Shown: positions 34,336 to 42,823, counted from the first letter of the stretch. The stretch: 64,000 nucleotides of DNA from Bacteroidales bacterium (GCA_015060325.1 SUYQ01000001.1:62001-126000), one strand, 5' to 3'. Notes: generated by a model not told the origin, from the letters alone. Translations and numbers: made by a program.

Positions 34336-34427
34336 TTTTAGCACCCTATTATGTATAGGTACGTGCTCGAAGGACGGTTTTGGTTGCCCTTTAATGGGAA
34401 CCGGAGTGCTTGGCCATGAAATGCCTC

Positions 34428-34517
34428 AAACTCGTCCAAGCGGTGTGGATTTTATGCGGAAAAAGCTACTTTGTAGTACCGCTTGTGCCTGAATCGCTTG
34501 AAACTCGTCCAAGCGGT
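34428..34517 (+). repeat. 17-base direct repeats
   Basis: AAACTCGTCCAAGCGGT at 34428-34444 and 34501-34517. The second copy also forms hairpins through CGCTTG/CAAGCG. Confidence 0.6.
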
Positions 34518-34556
34518 TTCACTTTGCTTACTCGGAGTTCTGCGGGTTATCCGTAA

Positions 34557-34676
34557 AGATCCTTCGCTAGCGCTCAGGATGACAGAGGGGCGCTCAGGAT
34601 GACAGTGGGCGGTCAGTGTTCAAGATCCTCACGTCGCTTTGCTCCTCAGGATGACAGAGTGGCGTTCAGGATGACA
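34557..34676 (-). repeat. Reverse-oriented dispersed hairpin repeats
   Basis: Copies of the AGATCCTTCGC...CAGGATGACAG form and half copies GCGCTCAGGATGACAG, including the expanded AGATCCTCACGTCGCTTTGC form. Confidence 0.85.
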
Positions 34677-34742
34677 ATTATGTTGTCCGAGATCTAACTG
34701 TTCTTATGGATACGTACTGTGCTGTCTATTAATTGTTTAACT

Positions 34743-34779
34743 ATCAACACGGTGGGGCATTTTGACCCACCGTCTTGAT
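34743..34779 (+). repeat. 15-bp hairpin module, diverged copy 2
   Basis: ATCAACACGGTGGGG and ACCCACCGTCTTGAT; pairing is imperfect here but the flanks (CTGTCTAT..., GATGGTTAT, GCGTGACCAT) match copy 1. Confidence 0.7.
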
Positions 34780-34888
34780 GGTTATTTCGATGAACGTCAA
34801 TGTGTTGCGTGACCATGCGCGCATTGCGAATGGTCGTTTGTGGACCCTCTAGATGTGCAGTGTAAATTACAACGATATGTAAATTGAG

Positions 34889-34930
34889 AGTGTGCGTAAA
34901 GGGTTGGTGGATTTGCCCTTTACGCACACT
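34889..34930. terminator. Strong inverted repeat downstream of ffh
   Basis: AGTGTGCGTAAAGGG pairs perfectly over 15 bp with CCCTTTACGCACACT; the loop is 12 bases. It lies about 75 bases after the ffh stop and probably ends or protects that transcript, though no long T run follows. Confidence 0.6.
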
Positions 34931-35003
34931 TGGTTTCGATTGTTATGTCTTTTGTGCAGGATGTCCCGATGGGGAGGCCTTTCGTGCACGAAGAGTCGGC
35001 CGG

Positions 35004-36335
35004 TTAGCGGCGGCGGCCCATGCCGCGCATCATGTTGCCCATCGGGCCTGCTCCCATGACACCCTTCATCATCTTGCGTGTGCCTTCGAACTGCTTGAGG
35101 AGCTTGTTCACTTCCTGGAGGGAGGTGCCGGAACCGTCTGCGATTCTCTTGCGACGGCTGCCGTTGATGCATTCAGGATGTTCGCGTTCGTATGGAGTCA
35201 TAGAGAGGATTATTGCCTCGACTCCCTTGAATGCGTCGTTGTCCATCTCGACATCCTTGAGGGCCTTGCCCATGCCCGGTATCATTGATGCAAGATCCTT
35301 GATGTTACCCATCTTCTTGATCTGCTGGATCTGCTGGTAGAAGTCCCAGAGGGTGAACTGGTCCTTTGCGAGTTTCTTCTTGAGTTCGCGTGCCTGCTTC
35401 TCGTCAAACTGCTCCTGAGCCTTCTCCACGAGGGAAACTACGTCACCCATGCCGAGGATTCGGTCAGCGATACGGGTAGGGTGGAACACGTCGAGCGCTT
35501 CCATCTTCTCACCGGTGCTGACGAACTTGATAGGCTTTCCGACTACCGCTCTGATAGAGAGTGCGGCACCACCACGGGTGTCACCGTCCATCTTGGTGAG
35601 TACGACTCCGTCGAAGTCGAGTCTGTCGTTGAATGCCTTGGCAGTCTCGACGGCATCCTGACCGGTCATCGCGTCGACTACGAAGAGGGTTTCTGTCGGT
35701 CTTACAGCAGTGTGGAGCGCTGAGATCTCGTCCATGAGCTCCTGGTCAACTGCAAGACGTCCGGCTGTATCGACGATCACAACAGAGTAACCTTCTGACT
35801 TGGCTTTCTTGATGGCATTCTGAGCGATCTGGATCGGATCCATCACGCCCGGCTCAGAGTATACTTCTACTCCGATCTGCTCTCCGAGCACCTTCAACTG
35901 GTCGATAGCTGCAGGGCGGAAGTAGTCGCAGGCTGCGAGGAGGACCTTCATGCCTCTCTTGCTCTTGATGTTGAGGGCGAGCTTGCCGGAGAATGTGGTC
36001 TTACCGGAACCGTTGAGACCGGCTACGAGCACTACAGCAGGGGAGCCCTTGATGTTGATGTCGGAGTATTCGCTTCCCATCAGCGATGCAAGCTCGTCGT
36101 GGACGATCTTGACGATCATCTGCTGAGGCTTTACTGCTGTGAGGACGTTCTGTCCGATGGCTTTCTTCTTTACGTCATCGCAGAACTGCTTGGCGATCTT
36201 GTAGCTCACGTCGGCGTCCAGGAGGGCGCGGCGGATGTCCTTCATAGCTTCCGAGATGTTGATCTCGGTGATCTTTCCTTCGCCTTTGAGGATCTTGAAC
36301 GATCTCTCAAGTCTTTCGCTTAAATTTTCAAACAT
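35004..36335 (-). CDS. ffh: Signal recognition particle protein
   Basis: The 443-residue SRP54 GTPase binds signal sequences and, with SRP RNA, delivers ribosomes to FtsY. N domain MFENLSERLERSFK, P-loop GLNGSGKTT (106-114), DTAGRLAVD, TKMDGDTRGGAALS, then the methionine-rich M domain (MGNIKDLASMIPGMG, ending MMRGMGRRR). Length and motifs are standard. The SRP RNA gene lies 24 kb away in this window. Confidence 0.97.
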   Translation of the reverse strand: MFENLSERLERSFKILKGEGKITEINISEAMKDIRRALLDADVSYKIAKQFCDDVKKKAIGQNVLTAVKPQQMIVKIVHDELASLMGSEYSDINIKGSPAVVLVAGLNGSGKTTFSGKLALNIKSKRGMKVLLAACDYFRPAAIDQLKVLGEQIGVEVYSEPGVMDPIQIAQNAIKKAKSEGYSVVIVDTAGRLAVDQELMDEISALHTAVRPTETLFVVDAMTGQDAVETAKAFNDRLDFDGVVLTKMDGDTRGGAALSIRAVVGKPIKFVSTGEKMEALDVFHPTRIADRILGMGDVVSLVEKAQEQFDEKQARELKKKLAKDQFTLWDFYQQIQQIKKMGNIKDLASMIPGMGKALKDVEMDNDAFKGVEAIILSMTPYEREHPECINGSRRKRIADGSGTSLQEVNKLLKQFEGTRKMMKGVMGAGPMGNMMRGMGRRR

Positions 36336-36699
36336 ATATGTTTCTTTTTTACATTTTCATATTTCAGATCCTTCGCTGCGCTCCTCAAGATGACAGAGAA
36401 ACATCTCCGTGTAAAGATCCTTCGCTGCGCTCAGGATGACAGTGAGGCGCTTAGGATGACAGTGGCGCTCTGTGTTTAAGATCCTCACGTCGCTGCGCTC
36501 CTCAGGATGACAGAGAAACATCTCCGTGTAAAGATCCTTCGCTGCGCTCAGGATGACAGTGAGGCGCTCTGTGTTAAAGATCCTTCGCTGCGCTCAGGAT
36601 GACAGTGAGGCGCTTAGGATGACAGTGGCGCTCTGTGTTCAAGATCCTTCGCTGCGCTCAGGATGACAGGGGAGTCATCACGGGCCTACTGTCGGGCGG
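36336..36699 (-). repeat. Array of reverse-oriented dispersed hairpin repeats between ffh and lysA
   Basis: At least six complete copies of the AGATCCTTCGCTGCGCTCAG form from 36366 to 36669, with half copies between, including larger repeated blocks with GAGAAACATCTCCGTGTAA spacers. No gene in this 364-base stretch. Confidence 0.9.
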
Positions 36700-37905
36700 C
36701 TAGGCGAAGTAGTCGACTACTGCCGGGCCGTTGTCGAGTTCGTCGCTGAAGACTGACGGCGCCAGGTCCTTCATGTTGTAGCGGCTGGCCATCACCTGTC
36801 CGTATGCTCCTGTGCTGCGTATCGCCATCATGTCTCCTCGCACACTCAAAGGAAGAAGTCTGCCTGCTCCCCATACGTCGCTCGATTCGCAGACAGGGCC
36901 CACGATGTCGTATGCCTGGTGGGTAGGGTAGAACGTCCTCTGTGCAGCCGAAAGGTTCTCGATCTTGTGGTATGCTCCGTAAAGGGCAGGTCTGATCAGG
37001 TCGTTCATACCGGCATCCATGATCAGGAAGTTCTTCGTCTCTCCGCTCTTGACGAAAAGTACGCGTGAAATAAGCGTTGCGCACTGTGCTACAAGCGAAC
37101 GTCCCGGTTCCACATGGACTGTCTGGTCGTCTCTGCGGCTGATGTTACCGGCGATGGTCCTGAACCATGTCTCGAAGTCTGGTATCGCATTCTCGTCAGG
37201 ATCGTCATAGTCGACTCCAAGTCCTCCTCCGAGGTTTATGTTGTTTACTTTCAAGCCTTTGCGTTCGAAGTATGCCACTATATCGTTTACCCTTTGACAT
37301 TCCAGTCCGAACACTTCCTCCACGCGGGTAATCTGCGATCCGATGTGGAAATGCAGACCTATGAAGTTTATATGCTCGCTCTGCTTCAGGATATCTATCA
37401 GCTTGTCGAACTCATGCTGCGAGATGCCGAACTTGTTCTCATAAAGACCGGTGGTCACATACTTGTGGGTGTGTGCATCGATATCAGGATTGATTCGCAC
37501 GGATACATTGGCCTTCAGTCCATGTACACGCGCCATTTCGTTGATGACATATATTTCCTGGAGAGATTCGCAGTTGAAGGCCTCGATGCCAAGCTTCAAG
37601 GCATGATAGATCTCCTTGTCGCTCTTTCCGACTCCGGCATATACGATCTTGTCTGCCGGGAATCCGCAGTCATATGCGTGCAGCACTTCATTTCCGCTCA
37701 CACAATCTGCTCCGAATCCCTTGCTGCTGATATGTTCAAGAACCCTTCTTTCAACGTTGGCCTTGACAGCGTAATGGATCTTGATCCCATACTTCTCCGC
37801 CATTGATGCAGCATGTTCTACTGTCTTTTCCAGCAGTGACATGTCATAGTAGTAGAATGGAGTCGCGATCTTGTCAAGTTTGTCTATTGTTTTGATATCC
37901 AGCAT
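36700..37905 (-). CDS. lysA: Diaminopimelate decarboxylase
   Basis: PLP enzyme making L-lysine from meso-diaminopimelate. In the 401-residue protein the PLP lysine is in HYAVKANVE (about 46-50). HFHIGSQ, the glycine-rich NLGGGLGVDY, EPGRSLV and CESSDVWG with the substrate cysteine follow as in LysA. Shorter arms than E. coli LysA are normal for Bacteroidota. The minus-strand box TATTTTTG (37974-37967) serves as likely promoter. Confidence 0.93.
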   Translation of the reverse strand: MLDIKTIDKLDKIATPFYYYDMSLLEKTVEHAASMAEKYGIKIHYAVKANVERRVLEHISSKGFGADCVSGNEVLHAYDCGFPADKIVYAGVGKSDKEIYHALKLGIEAFNCESLQEIYVINEMARVHGLKANVSVRINPDIDAHTHKYVTTGLYENKFGISQHEFDKLIDILKQSEHINFIGLHFHIGSQITRVEEVFGLECQRVNDIVAYFERKGLKVNNINLGGGLGVDYDDPDENAIPDFETWFRTIAGNISRRDDQTVHVEPGRSLVAQCATLISRVLFVKSGETKNFLIMDAGMNDLIRPALYGAYHKIENLSAAQRTFYPTHQAYDIVGPVCESSDVWGAGRLLPLSVRGDMMAIRSTGAYGQVMASRYNMKDLAPSVFSDELDNGPAVVDYFA

Positions 37906-37966
37906 ATTATCTTTGATACTTCGATATTTGGTCTTCAGTTTTGGGAAAATACCCCGAAAACGATTG

Positions 37967-37974
37967 CAAAAATA
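37967..37974 (-). promoter_or_regulatory. -7 box of lysA
   Basis: TATTTTTG on the minus strand, about 62 bases before the lysA ATG. Confidence 0.5.
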
Positions 37975-38007
37975 GCGAAAAAATCCGTAATTTCGCAGAA
38001 TATATGG

Positions 38008-38081
38008 AGATTCCTCGACTGCGCTCGGAATGACAAAGTGAGGCTATGCTGTCATTCCGACCGAAGGGAGTGGAGAAATCT
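38008..38081. repeat. Two facing dispersed hairpin repeats (ATTCC type)
   Basis: A reverse copy (38008-38035) and a forward copy (38050-38081) in the lysA-DHS gap. Both have ATTCC/GGAAT stems, a pair not used elsewhere in the window. Confidence 0.85.
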
Positions 38082-38114
38082 AAGCAAATACTAACGTAAT
38101 AAAAATATAGCAAA

Positions 38115-39086
38115 ATGAAAGGACCTATTTCACAGTTCATTACACATCATTATCGTCATTTCAACTCTGCTGCTCTCGTAGATGCGGCAAAGGCATATGA
38201 CGAGCACATGAACAAGGGCGGCAAGATGATGCTTGCCATGGCAGGTGCAATGTCTACAGCTGAGCTCGGACTCTCACTCGCTGAGATGATCCGTCAGGAC
38301 AAGATCCAGATCGTGTCATGCTCTGCAAACAACCTCGAGGAGGATATCATGAACCTCGTGGCTCACAACCACTACTACAGAGTTCCAAACTATCGTGACC
38401 TCACTCCTGAGCAGGAGAAAGAGCTTCTCGAGAAGCACATGAACCGTGTTACCGATACATGTATTCCTGAGGAGGAAGCGTTCCGCCGCCTTGAGGACCA
38501 TCTCCTCGACGTATGGAACGAGATGAAGGCTACAGGCGAGAGACTCTTCCCATGGGAAGTGATCTACAAGCTCCTTCGCAGCGGCGTTCTCGAGCAGTAC
38601 TACGAGATCGACCCAAAGGATAGCTGGGTGCTTGCAGCATGCGAGAAGAACATTCCTATCGTAGTTCCTGCATGGGAAGACTGTACTACAGCAAACATCT
38701 ACACTGCACACTGTATCAGCGGCGAGTTCGAGCCTAACATGATCAAGAACGGTATCGAGACAATGATCTTCCTCACAGAGTGGTATCGTGAGAACTGCGG
38801 CGGACAGGGCGTAGGCTTCTTCCAGATCGGCGGTGGTACAGCAGGTGACTTCCCGATCTGCGTCGTTCCTATGATGGCTCAGGACCTTGCTTGGCCAGAC
38901 GTTCCGCTCTGGGCATACTTCTGCCAGATCTCAGACTGTACTACTTCATACGGTTCTTACTCAGGAGCAGTTCCAAACGAGAAGATCACATGGGGCAAGC
39001 TCGACATCGACACTCCACGTTTCATCGTCGAGTCCGATGCTACAATCGTAGCTCCGCTCATCTTCTCTTATGTACTCGGCTGGTAA
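38115..39086 (+). CDS. Deoxyhypusine synthase family protein
   Basis: A 323-residue NAD-dependent enzyme of the deoxyhypusine synthase family. The active-site lysine region appears as NEKITWGKLD near residue 290, with GGGTAGDFP for NAD binding and GAMSTAELG near the N-terminus. Bacteria lack eIF5A, so the substrate is probably a small polyamine rather than a protein; a homospermidine- or carboxyspermidine-type product is possible. It is divergent from lysA. Codon bias suggests strong expression. Confidence 0.85.
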   Translation: MKGPISQFITHHYRHFNSAALVDAAKAYDEHMNKGGKMMLAMAGAMSTAELGLSLAEMIRQDKIQIVSCSANNLEEDIMNLVAHNHYYRVPNYRDLTPEQEKELLEKHMNRVTDTCIPEEEAFRRLEDHLLDVWNEMKATGERLFPWEVIYKLLRSGVLEQYYEIDPKDSWVLAACEKNIPIVVPAWEDCTTANIYTAHCISGEFEPNMIKNGIETMIFLTEWYRENCGGQGVGFFQIGGGTAGDFPICVVPMMAQDLAWPDVPLWAYFCQISDCTTSYGSYSGAVPNEKITWGKLDIDTPRFIVESDATIVAPLIFSYVLGW

Positions 39087-39169
39087 GGACATATCAGCAA
39101 TTATATCCGGCACTCAGATCATGAGTGCCGGATTTTGAATAAGACTTAACCTGACTTTTACGCCTGGTC

Positions 39170-40330
39170 ATGACCGACGTTTCCAATCTTAAATTCACTC
39201 TCGAACTGTCACAGATCATTGTGATGGTCACTTCTTTTGTCCTCTCTTTTCTGCTTTGGTTCATCAAAGTGCCGTCTACAGAGTATTCCCGCAAGCTTGT
39301 CAAGACCAAGAATTCAATTGCAGTCTGCTTTTTTGTATGTTCAATCCTGTTGTTTATGTGCATCAGGAATTCCCATCTCGGAAATTATGAGACTTTCTCG
39401 ACTTTGATGATGCTTGTGGTGACTGCGATGTCGTCTGTCGTGCTGTCATTCTCTCTGATGAATCTGCTGGAGGAACGCGACAACGATAAGTTCTATCTGA
39501 ACCTTGCAGCAGTTATATTAATGAGTTGGGGGCTGATGAGAGTATATCTGTCCGGTGACCGGACCATGACCATAGTTGCCCTGCTTACATATATTGTTCT
39601 GTTCATCATACAATGTATTATCCATATAATACATTTCAATAGAGCCTATGTAAAAAGCGTGTCAAAAGTAGAACAGTATTATGATGAGGAGGAAGACCAC
39701 AAGATAAGATGGATCAGATTCTGTTATATCATAATGATGTTGACGCAGATGTTCATACTCGTATATCTGATTCTTCCGCATAGTCTGATCAAGATATATG
39801 CATTGTGGTATGTCCTTTTTCTCGTCTATTTTACAGCGAATTTCATATCGTTCCTTGGCAGCCATAAACTTCTGCTTGATGCTTTTGCCTACCGTGCCCT
39901 TACCTTTCAGGACATGAAGGATAGACGCGAACAAAAGAAACTTGAAAAAGCCAGACTGGAAAACATGCCGGAAAATATGCGTGGTGCTGAATTCAAGAGG
40001 CTGGAGAAGGCGCTCACCAGGTGGGTTGATGAAAAACGATATCGGGATTATGACAGGAGCCGTGATCAGATTGCAGCGGACCTGAATACATCAAAGGAAC
40101 TCCTTCATCTTTATTTTGTTTCGGTATTGAAGGTTGATTTCAAGACATGGAGGACGACCCATCGTATAGAGGATGCAAAGAACCTGCTTCTGGAAAAGAG
40201 AGAATTGTCTATACATCTCGTCGGGGAGATGGCCGGTTTCAGCGACAGATCCAATTTTCACCGTCAGTTTACCAGGATTGTCGGTTGCTCTCCAAGGCAG
40301 TGGCGAGAGTCATCCGGTAATCTAAAGTGA
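39170..40330 (+). CDS. Membrane-bound AraC-family regulator (seven TM helices plus HTH)
   Basis: A 386-residue protein. About seven hydrophobic helices occupy residues 12-235, then a charged linker (DMKDRREQKKLEKARLENM) and a C-terminal AraC DNA-binding domain with two HTH units (DQIAADLNTSKELLHLYF and LVGEMAGFSDRSNFHRQFTRIVGCSPRQWR). This would let a membrane signal control transcription directly; ligand and targets are unknown. Its 3' end overlaps the convergent lipoprotein gene by 62 bases. Confidence 0.82.
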   Translation: MTDVSNLKFTLELSQIIVMVTSFVLSFLLWFIKVPSTEYSRKLVKTKNSIAVCFFVCSILLFMCIRNSHLGNYETFSTLMMLVVTAMSSVVLSFSLMNLLEERDNDKFYLNLAAVILMSWGLMRVYLSGDRTMTIVALLTYIVLFIIQCIIHIIHFNRAYVKSVSKVEQYYDEEEDHKIRWIRFCYIIMMLTQMFILVYLILPHSLIKIYALWYVLFLVYFTANFISFLGSHKLLLDAFAYRALTFQDMKDRREQKKLEKARLENMPENMRGAEFKRLEKALTRWVDEKRYRDYDRSRDQIAADLNTSKELLHLYFVSVLKVDFKTWRTTHRIEDAKNLLLEKRELSIHLVGEMAGFSDRSNFHRQFTRIVGCSPRQWRESSGNLK

Positions 40331-40703
40331 TGACTTCAGACCATTCCTGACCGTTTTCCTCAAGAAGCATGACCTTGTCCCGGAGACTTTCAAAGAAACC
40401 TCCGTTGTCTTCTCCGTCAATGTCTTCCAGAGTTACATTCAGGGACTTGGGCTGTCCCTTTCCATCCCATTCCAGATCTGCGATGAATTCTCCTTTCGAA
40501 GACGAATATACGCTGAGCTGATTGTCGTCACCCTCCCATTGCAAGGTAATCTTGATATGGTTTATCGGATTGCCTTCTGTGTCTGTCACTACACCTTGAA
40601 TGTTTCCTGCTTCTGCCGGCTGGAATGCATCGAACATTGAAGCGCATGAGGTTATTACGGATAGCCAAGCCGCTGTCAATATGAATCGGAACGTCTTTTT
40701 CAT
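40269..40703 (-). CDS. Small lipoprotein with a carboxypeptidase-regulatory-like beta domain
   Basis: A 144-residue protein. Start 40703 is chosen because it gives a proper lipoprotein signal (MKKTFRFILTAAWLSVITSC, Cys20); an upstream in-frame ATG at 40739 would hide it. The body has GNIQGVVTDTEGNPINHIKITLQW, typical of beta-sandwich CarboxypepD_reg-like domains. Second gene of a pair with 40705-41151. Function unknown. Confidence 0.72.
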   Translation of the reverse strand: MKKTFRFILTAAWLSVITSCASMFDAFQPAEAGNIQGVVTDTEGNPINHIKITLQWEGDDNQLSVYSSSKGEFIADLEWDGKGQPKSLNVTLEDIDGEDNGGFFESLRDKVMLLEENGQEWSEVITLDYRMTLATALESNRQSW

Positions 40704-40704
40704 G

Positions 40705-41151
40705 TTACTTGGCCTTTTTAAGATTGAATGCGCAGTCATTGACCACGAACATGTTGTTATACCTGTCGAACGACGTTCCTTCCCATGTCACGATGACTTG
40801 TTTCGTCTGACTTTCGTATATGCCTTCCTTGTCTTGCGCTATGATTATGCACAGAAGTTTCTGATGGGAACCTTGAGCATGAATTGTAAAGATACCTTCA
40901 CTGTTGGTATAAACCTCCTCGGAAAACAATGGCTCTGCCGACTCATCGTCATAAGGATATGCCATGAATGAGATGCTGATGTTTTCAATGGCTTCGCCGC
41001 TCTGACTGTCTGTGGCGCTTCCTGTAATGACAATGCTCCTGTCGTTGGAAGGCGCACCATCAAGGGCTACCTCAAAGTCTCCCTTGCTGCACGACGATAC
41101 AGCTGTTGCTGCCAACAGCATAAGCAAGATATGTAGGATGGTTCTTTTCAT
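40705..41151 (-). CDS. Small lipoprotein with a beta-sandwich domain
   Basis: A 148-residue protein starting at MKRTILHILLMLLAATAVSSC (Cys21 lipobox). The body has SIVITGSATDSQSGEAIENISISF and a GIFTIHAQG strand, similar in plan to the next lipoprotein, so the two may be ancient duplicates. The upstream in-frame ATG at 41220 is rejected because it lies beyond the promoter. The two genes are one base apart. Divergent from an outer-membrane barrel gene with a shared symmetric promoter. Confidence 0.72.
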   Translation of the reverse strand: MKRTILHILLMLLAATAVSSCSKGDFEVALDGAPSNDRSIVITGSATDSQSGEAIENISISFMAYPYDDESAEPLFSEEVYTNSEGIFTIHAQGSHQKLLCIIIAQDKEGIYESQTKQVIVTWEGTSFDRYNNMFVVNDCAFNLKKAK

Positions 41152-41190
41152 ATTCCGGTGTCTGCAACTCCGGTTCAGGTTCAGTGCCGG

Positions 41191-41235
41191 CAAATTTAGC
41201 ATATTTTGGAAAAACTGCAAAATGTGCTAAATTTG
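41191..41235. promoter_or_regulatory. Symmetric face-to-face promoters (lipoprotein pair and OMP gene)
   Basis: CAAATTTAGCA (41191-41201) is an exact inverted repeat of TGCTAAATTTG (41225-41235); each holds a TAAATTTG -7 box pointing outward. TTTG for the plus direction (41205-41208) and CAAA for the minus direction (41218-41221) are each 19 bases from their -7 box. Confidence 0.85.
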
Positions 41236-41261
41236 TATGGTACTTTTAAAACTTTACTAGT

Positions 41262-41963
41262 ATGAAAAAGATCAGTTTTATTTTTGCTGTAATTGCAGCA
41301 ATGATATTTGCTGCTGAAGCAGATGCCCAGGTATCTGTCGGTGCCGGCTATTCACATGAAACCATGACCAGCAGGATAGGGGATGATTCGGAATCTGACG
41401 GCTTTGACGGTTTTTATCTTGAAGCGACTTATGACTGGAACTTCCTGACCCGCGGATGGGGAATGCTCGGACTTCAGCCAGGACTTCGTTTTGCCTATGT
41501 AGGAGAATCAGAGACAGAGGAAGAGATGGGATATCGTGCCAAAGTGTCATGGAATGAGACTTATGTAGATGTTCCTGTATATGTCAAGTATTCTTATCCG
41601 TTAGGTAAGGTAAAACTTTCTGCATTTGCTGGTCCTGTCTTCTCGCTTGGACTTTCGTCTGTCCTCAAGACACATGTTACCGGAGATAATATAGACTATC
41701 TCGCAAAAGTGCATATGTATTCAGGTAAGACTGTCATCAAAGGAGATTCGTCAGTAGGAAATCAACCTGAAGCATCTACCGATTACGGAAGATTCGATCT
41801 GAAGCTCGGAATCGGAGTCGGAGCTACCCTGATGGACAAATTCAACGTGAAGGTCGGATATGACTTCGGACTTCTTAACCGGTATACCGGAGAGCAGATG
41901 GAGAACTATAAATCGAAGATCCACACCGGAATGCTTTATGTCGGAGTCGGATACAGCTTTTAA
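41262..41963 (+). CDS. Outer-membrane beta-barrel protein
   Basis: A 233-residue protein with a signal peptide (ending AEADA-Q) and alternating strands typical of the PorT/OMP_b-brl family (VSVGAGYSHETM, YDWNFLTRGWGMLGLQPGLRF, YVDVPVYVKYSYPLGKVKL), ending in the aromatic LYVGVGYSF. Probably a small barrel in the outer membrane; function unknown. Shares a symmetric promoter region with the lipoprotein pair. Confidence 0.83.
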   Translation: MKKISFIFAVIAAMIFAAEADAQVSVGAGYSHETMTSRIGDDSESDGFDGFYLEATYDWNFLTRGWGMLGLQPGLRFAYVGESETEEEMGYRAKVSWNETYVDVPVYVKYSYPLGKVKLSAFAGPVFSLGLSSVLKTHVTGDNIDYLAKVHMYSGKTVIKGDSSVGNQPEASTDYGRFDLKLGIGVGATLMDKFNVKVGYDFGLLNRYTGEQMENYKSKIHTGMLYVGVGYSF

Positions 41964-41968
41964 CGTCT

Positions 41969-42814
41969 TTACTGCTTTGTGATATGACATCCGTGCCGCC
42001 AGGCGCGGATGTTTTCGTTCAGTCTCCCGCGTTCGCTCTCAGGCAGAGCCCATTCGAGAAAACGCTCTCCGATATAGTTGGCTGCCAGTTGTGAAGGGTG
42101 ACACATGTCGTCGGCATAAAACCGGTAGTCACGCAGTTCGTCCATCATGATTTCATACGCTGGGAAGTACTCTGCTCCGGTCTCATCGATCCCGAGCAGA
42201 AGCGAAGCCTTGCTGAGCTGGTTGCCGTGTGCGCCGTCCTTGAGATGACGTATCGGACTGACGGTGAATATGAATTCCTTGTCAGGGCATGAGTTCATGA
42301 TGCCCTTCAGCAAAGATGCGGTTTCTGAAGAAGGAAGGAACTCCCTCCTGAACTCCTTGGGGTTGCGTTTAAGACAATTGGACACAATCATATTCCTGTC
42401 TGAATGCCTGAAGCACCAGCTTGTGCCTAGGGTTATTATGACCTTGTTGCAATCCTTGAAGAAATTGCCGGCCTCTTCAAGTCTTGCGTTTGCATTCTCA
42501 AGAAACTCTCCGACCGAAGGCCTTGCAAATGATGTGTGATGGTGAAATGAGCATATCCTGCTGTCACCGGCCCCTATTTCAACGCAGTCATCCGCAGTAT
42601 ATTTATCCCGGGTTATTAGTCTTTGTATGCTTTGAGCTACAGATGCCGGATTGTAAAGAGTCCCGAACGGATTTACGCATACGTCAAATCCGTAATTCTT
42701 CAGCATGGTTCCGATGTTTTCCGAAAAGCAGCTTCCGATCATCAGAATTCTGTCATTGTATGATATGCCGGTCCTGCAGACGGCATCATTCACGGGGGTC
42801 TGTAGCTTAAGCAT
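41969..42814 (-). CDS. GSCFA-domain protein
   Basis: A 281-residue member of the GSCFA family, GDSL-like hydrolases of Bacteroidota named for the motif seen here as IGSCFSEN (about 26-33). VNPFGTLYNP, ITLGTSWCF, FTVSPIRHLKDG and the C-terminal DDMCHPS block are the family markers. Probably an esterase or acetyltransferase-like enzyme. It lies nine bases after the trkH stop on the same strand. Confidence 0.88.
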   Translation of the reverse strand: MLKLQTPVNDAVCRTGISYNDRILMIGSCFSENIGTMLKNYGFDVCVNPFGTLYNPASVAQSIQRLITRDKYTADDCVEIGAGDSRICSFHHHTSFARPSVGEFLENANARLEEAGNFFKDCNKVIITLGTSWCFRHSDRNMIVSNCLKRNPKEFRREFLPSSETASLLKGIMNSCPDKEFIFTVSPIRHLKDGAHGNQLSKASLLLGIDETGAEYFPAYEIMMDELRDYRFYADDMCHPSQLAANYIGERFLEWALPESERGRLNENIRAWRHGCHITKQ

Positions 42815-42823
42815 ATATATTCT

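Larger units (their letters stand above)
33909..35003. other. 1.1-kb non-coding region between kinase 2 and ffh
   Basis: Holds the GGGA hairpin, a terminator (33941-33968), two repeat clusters, the second 96-base box, 17-base direct repeats, the second copy of the 15-bp hairpin module and a strong hairpin at 34889-34930. Open frames here consist of repeat sequence; no real gene is seen. Confidence 0.75.

Noticed and set aside
34109..34492. A 127-codon open frame after kinase 2
   Set aside because: It starts in dispersed repeats and continues through the 96-base box; the matching region at 28085 is not open in the same way.
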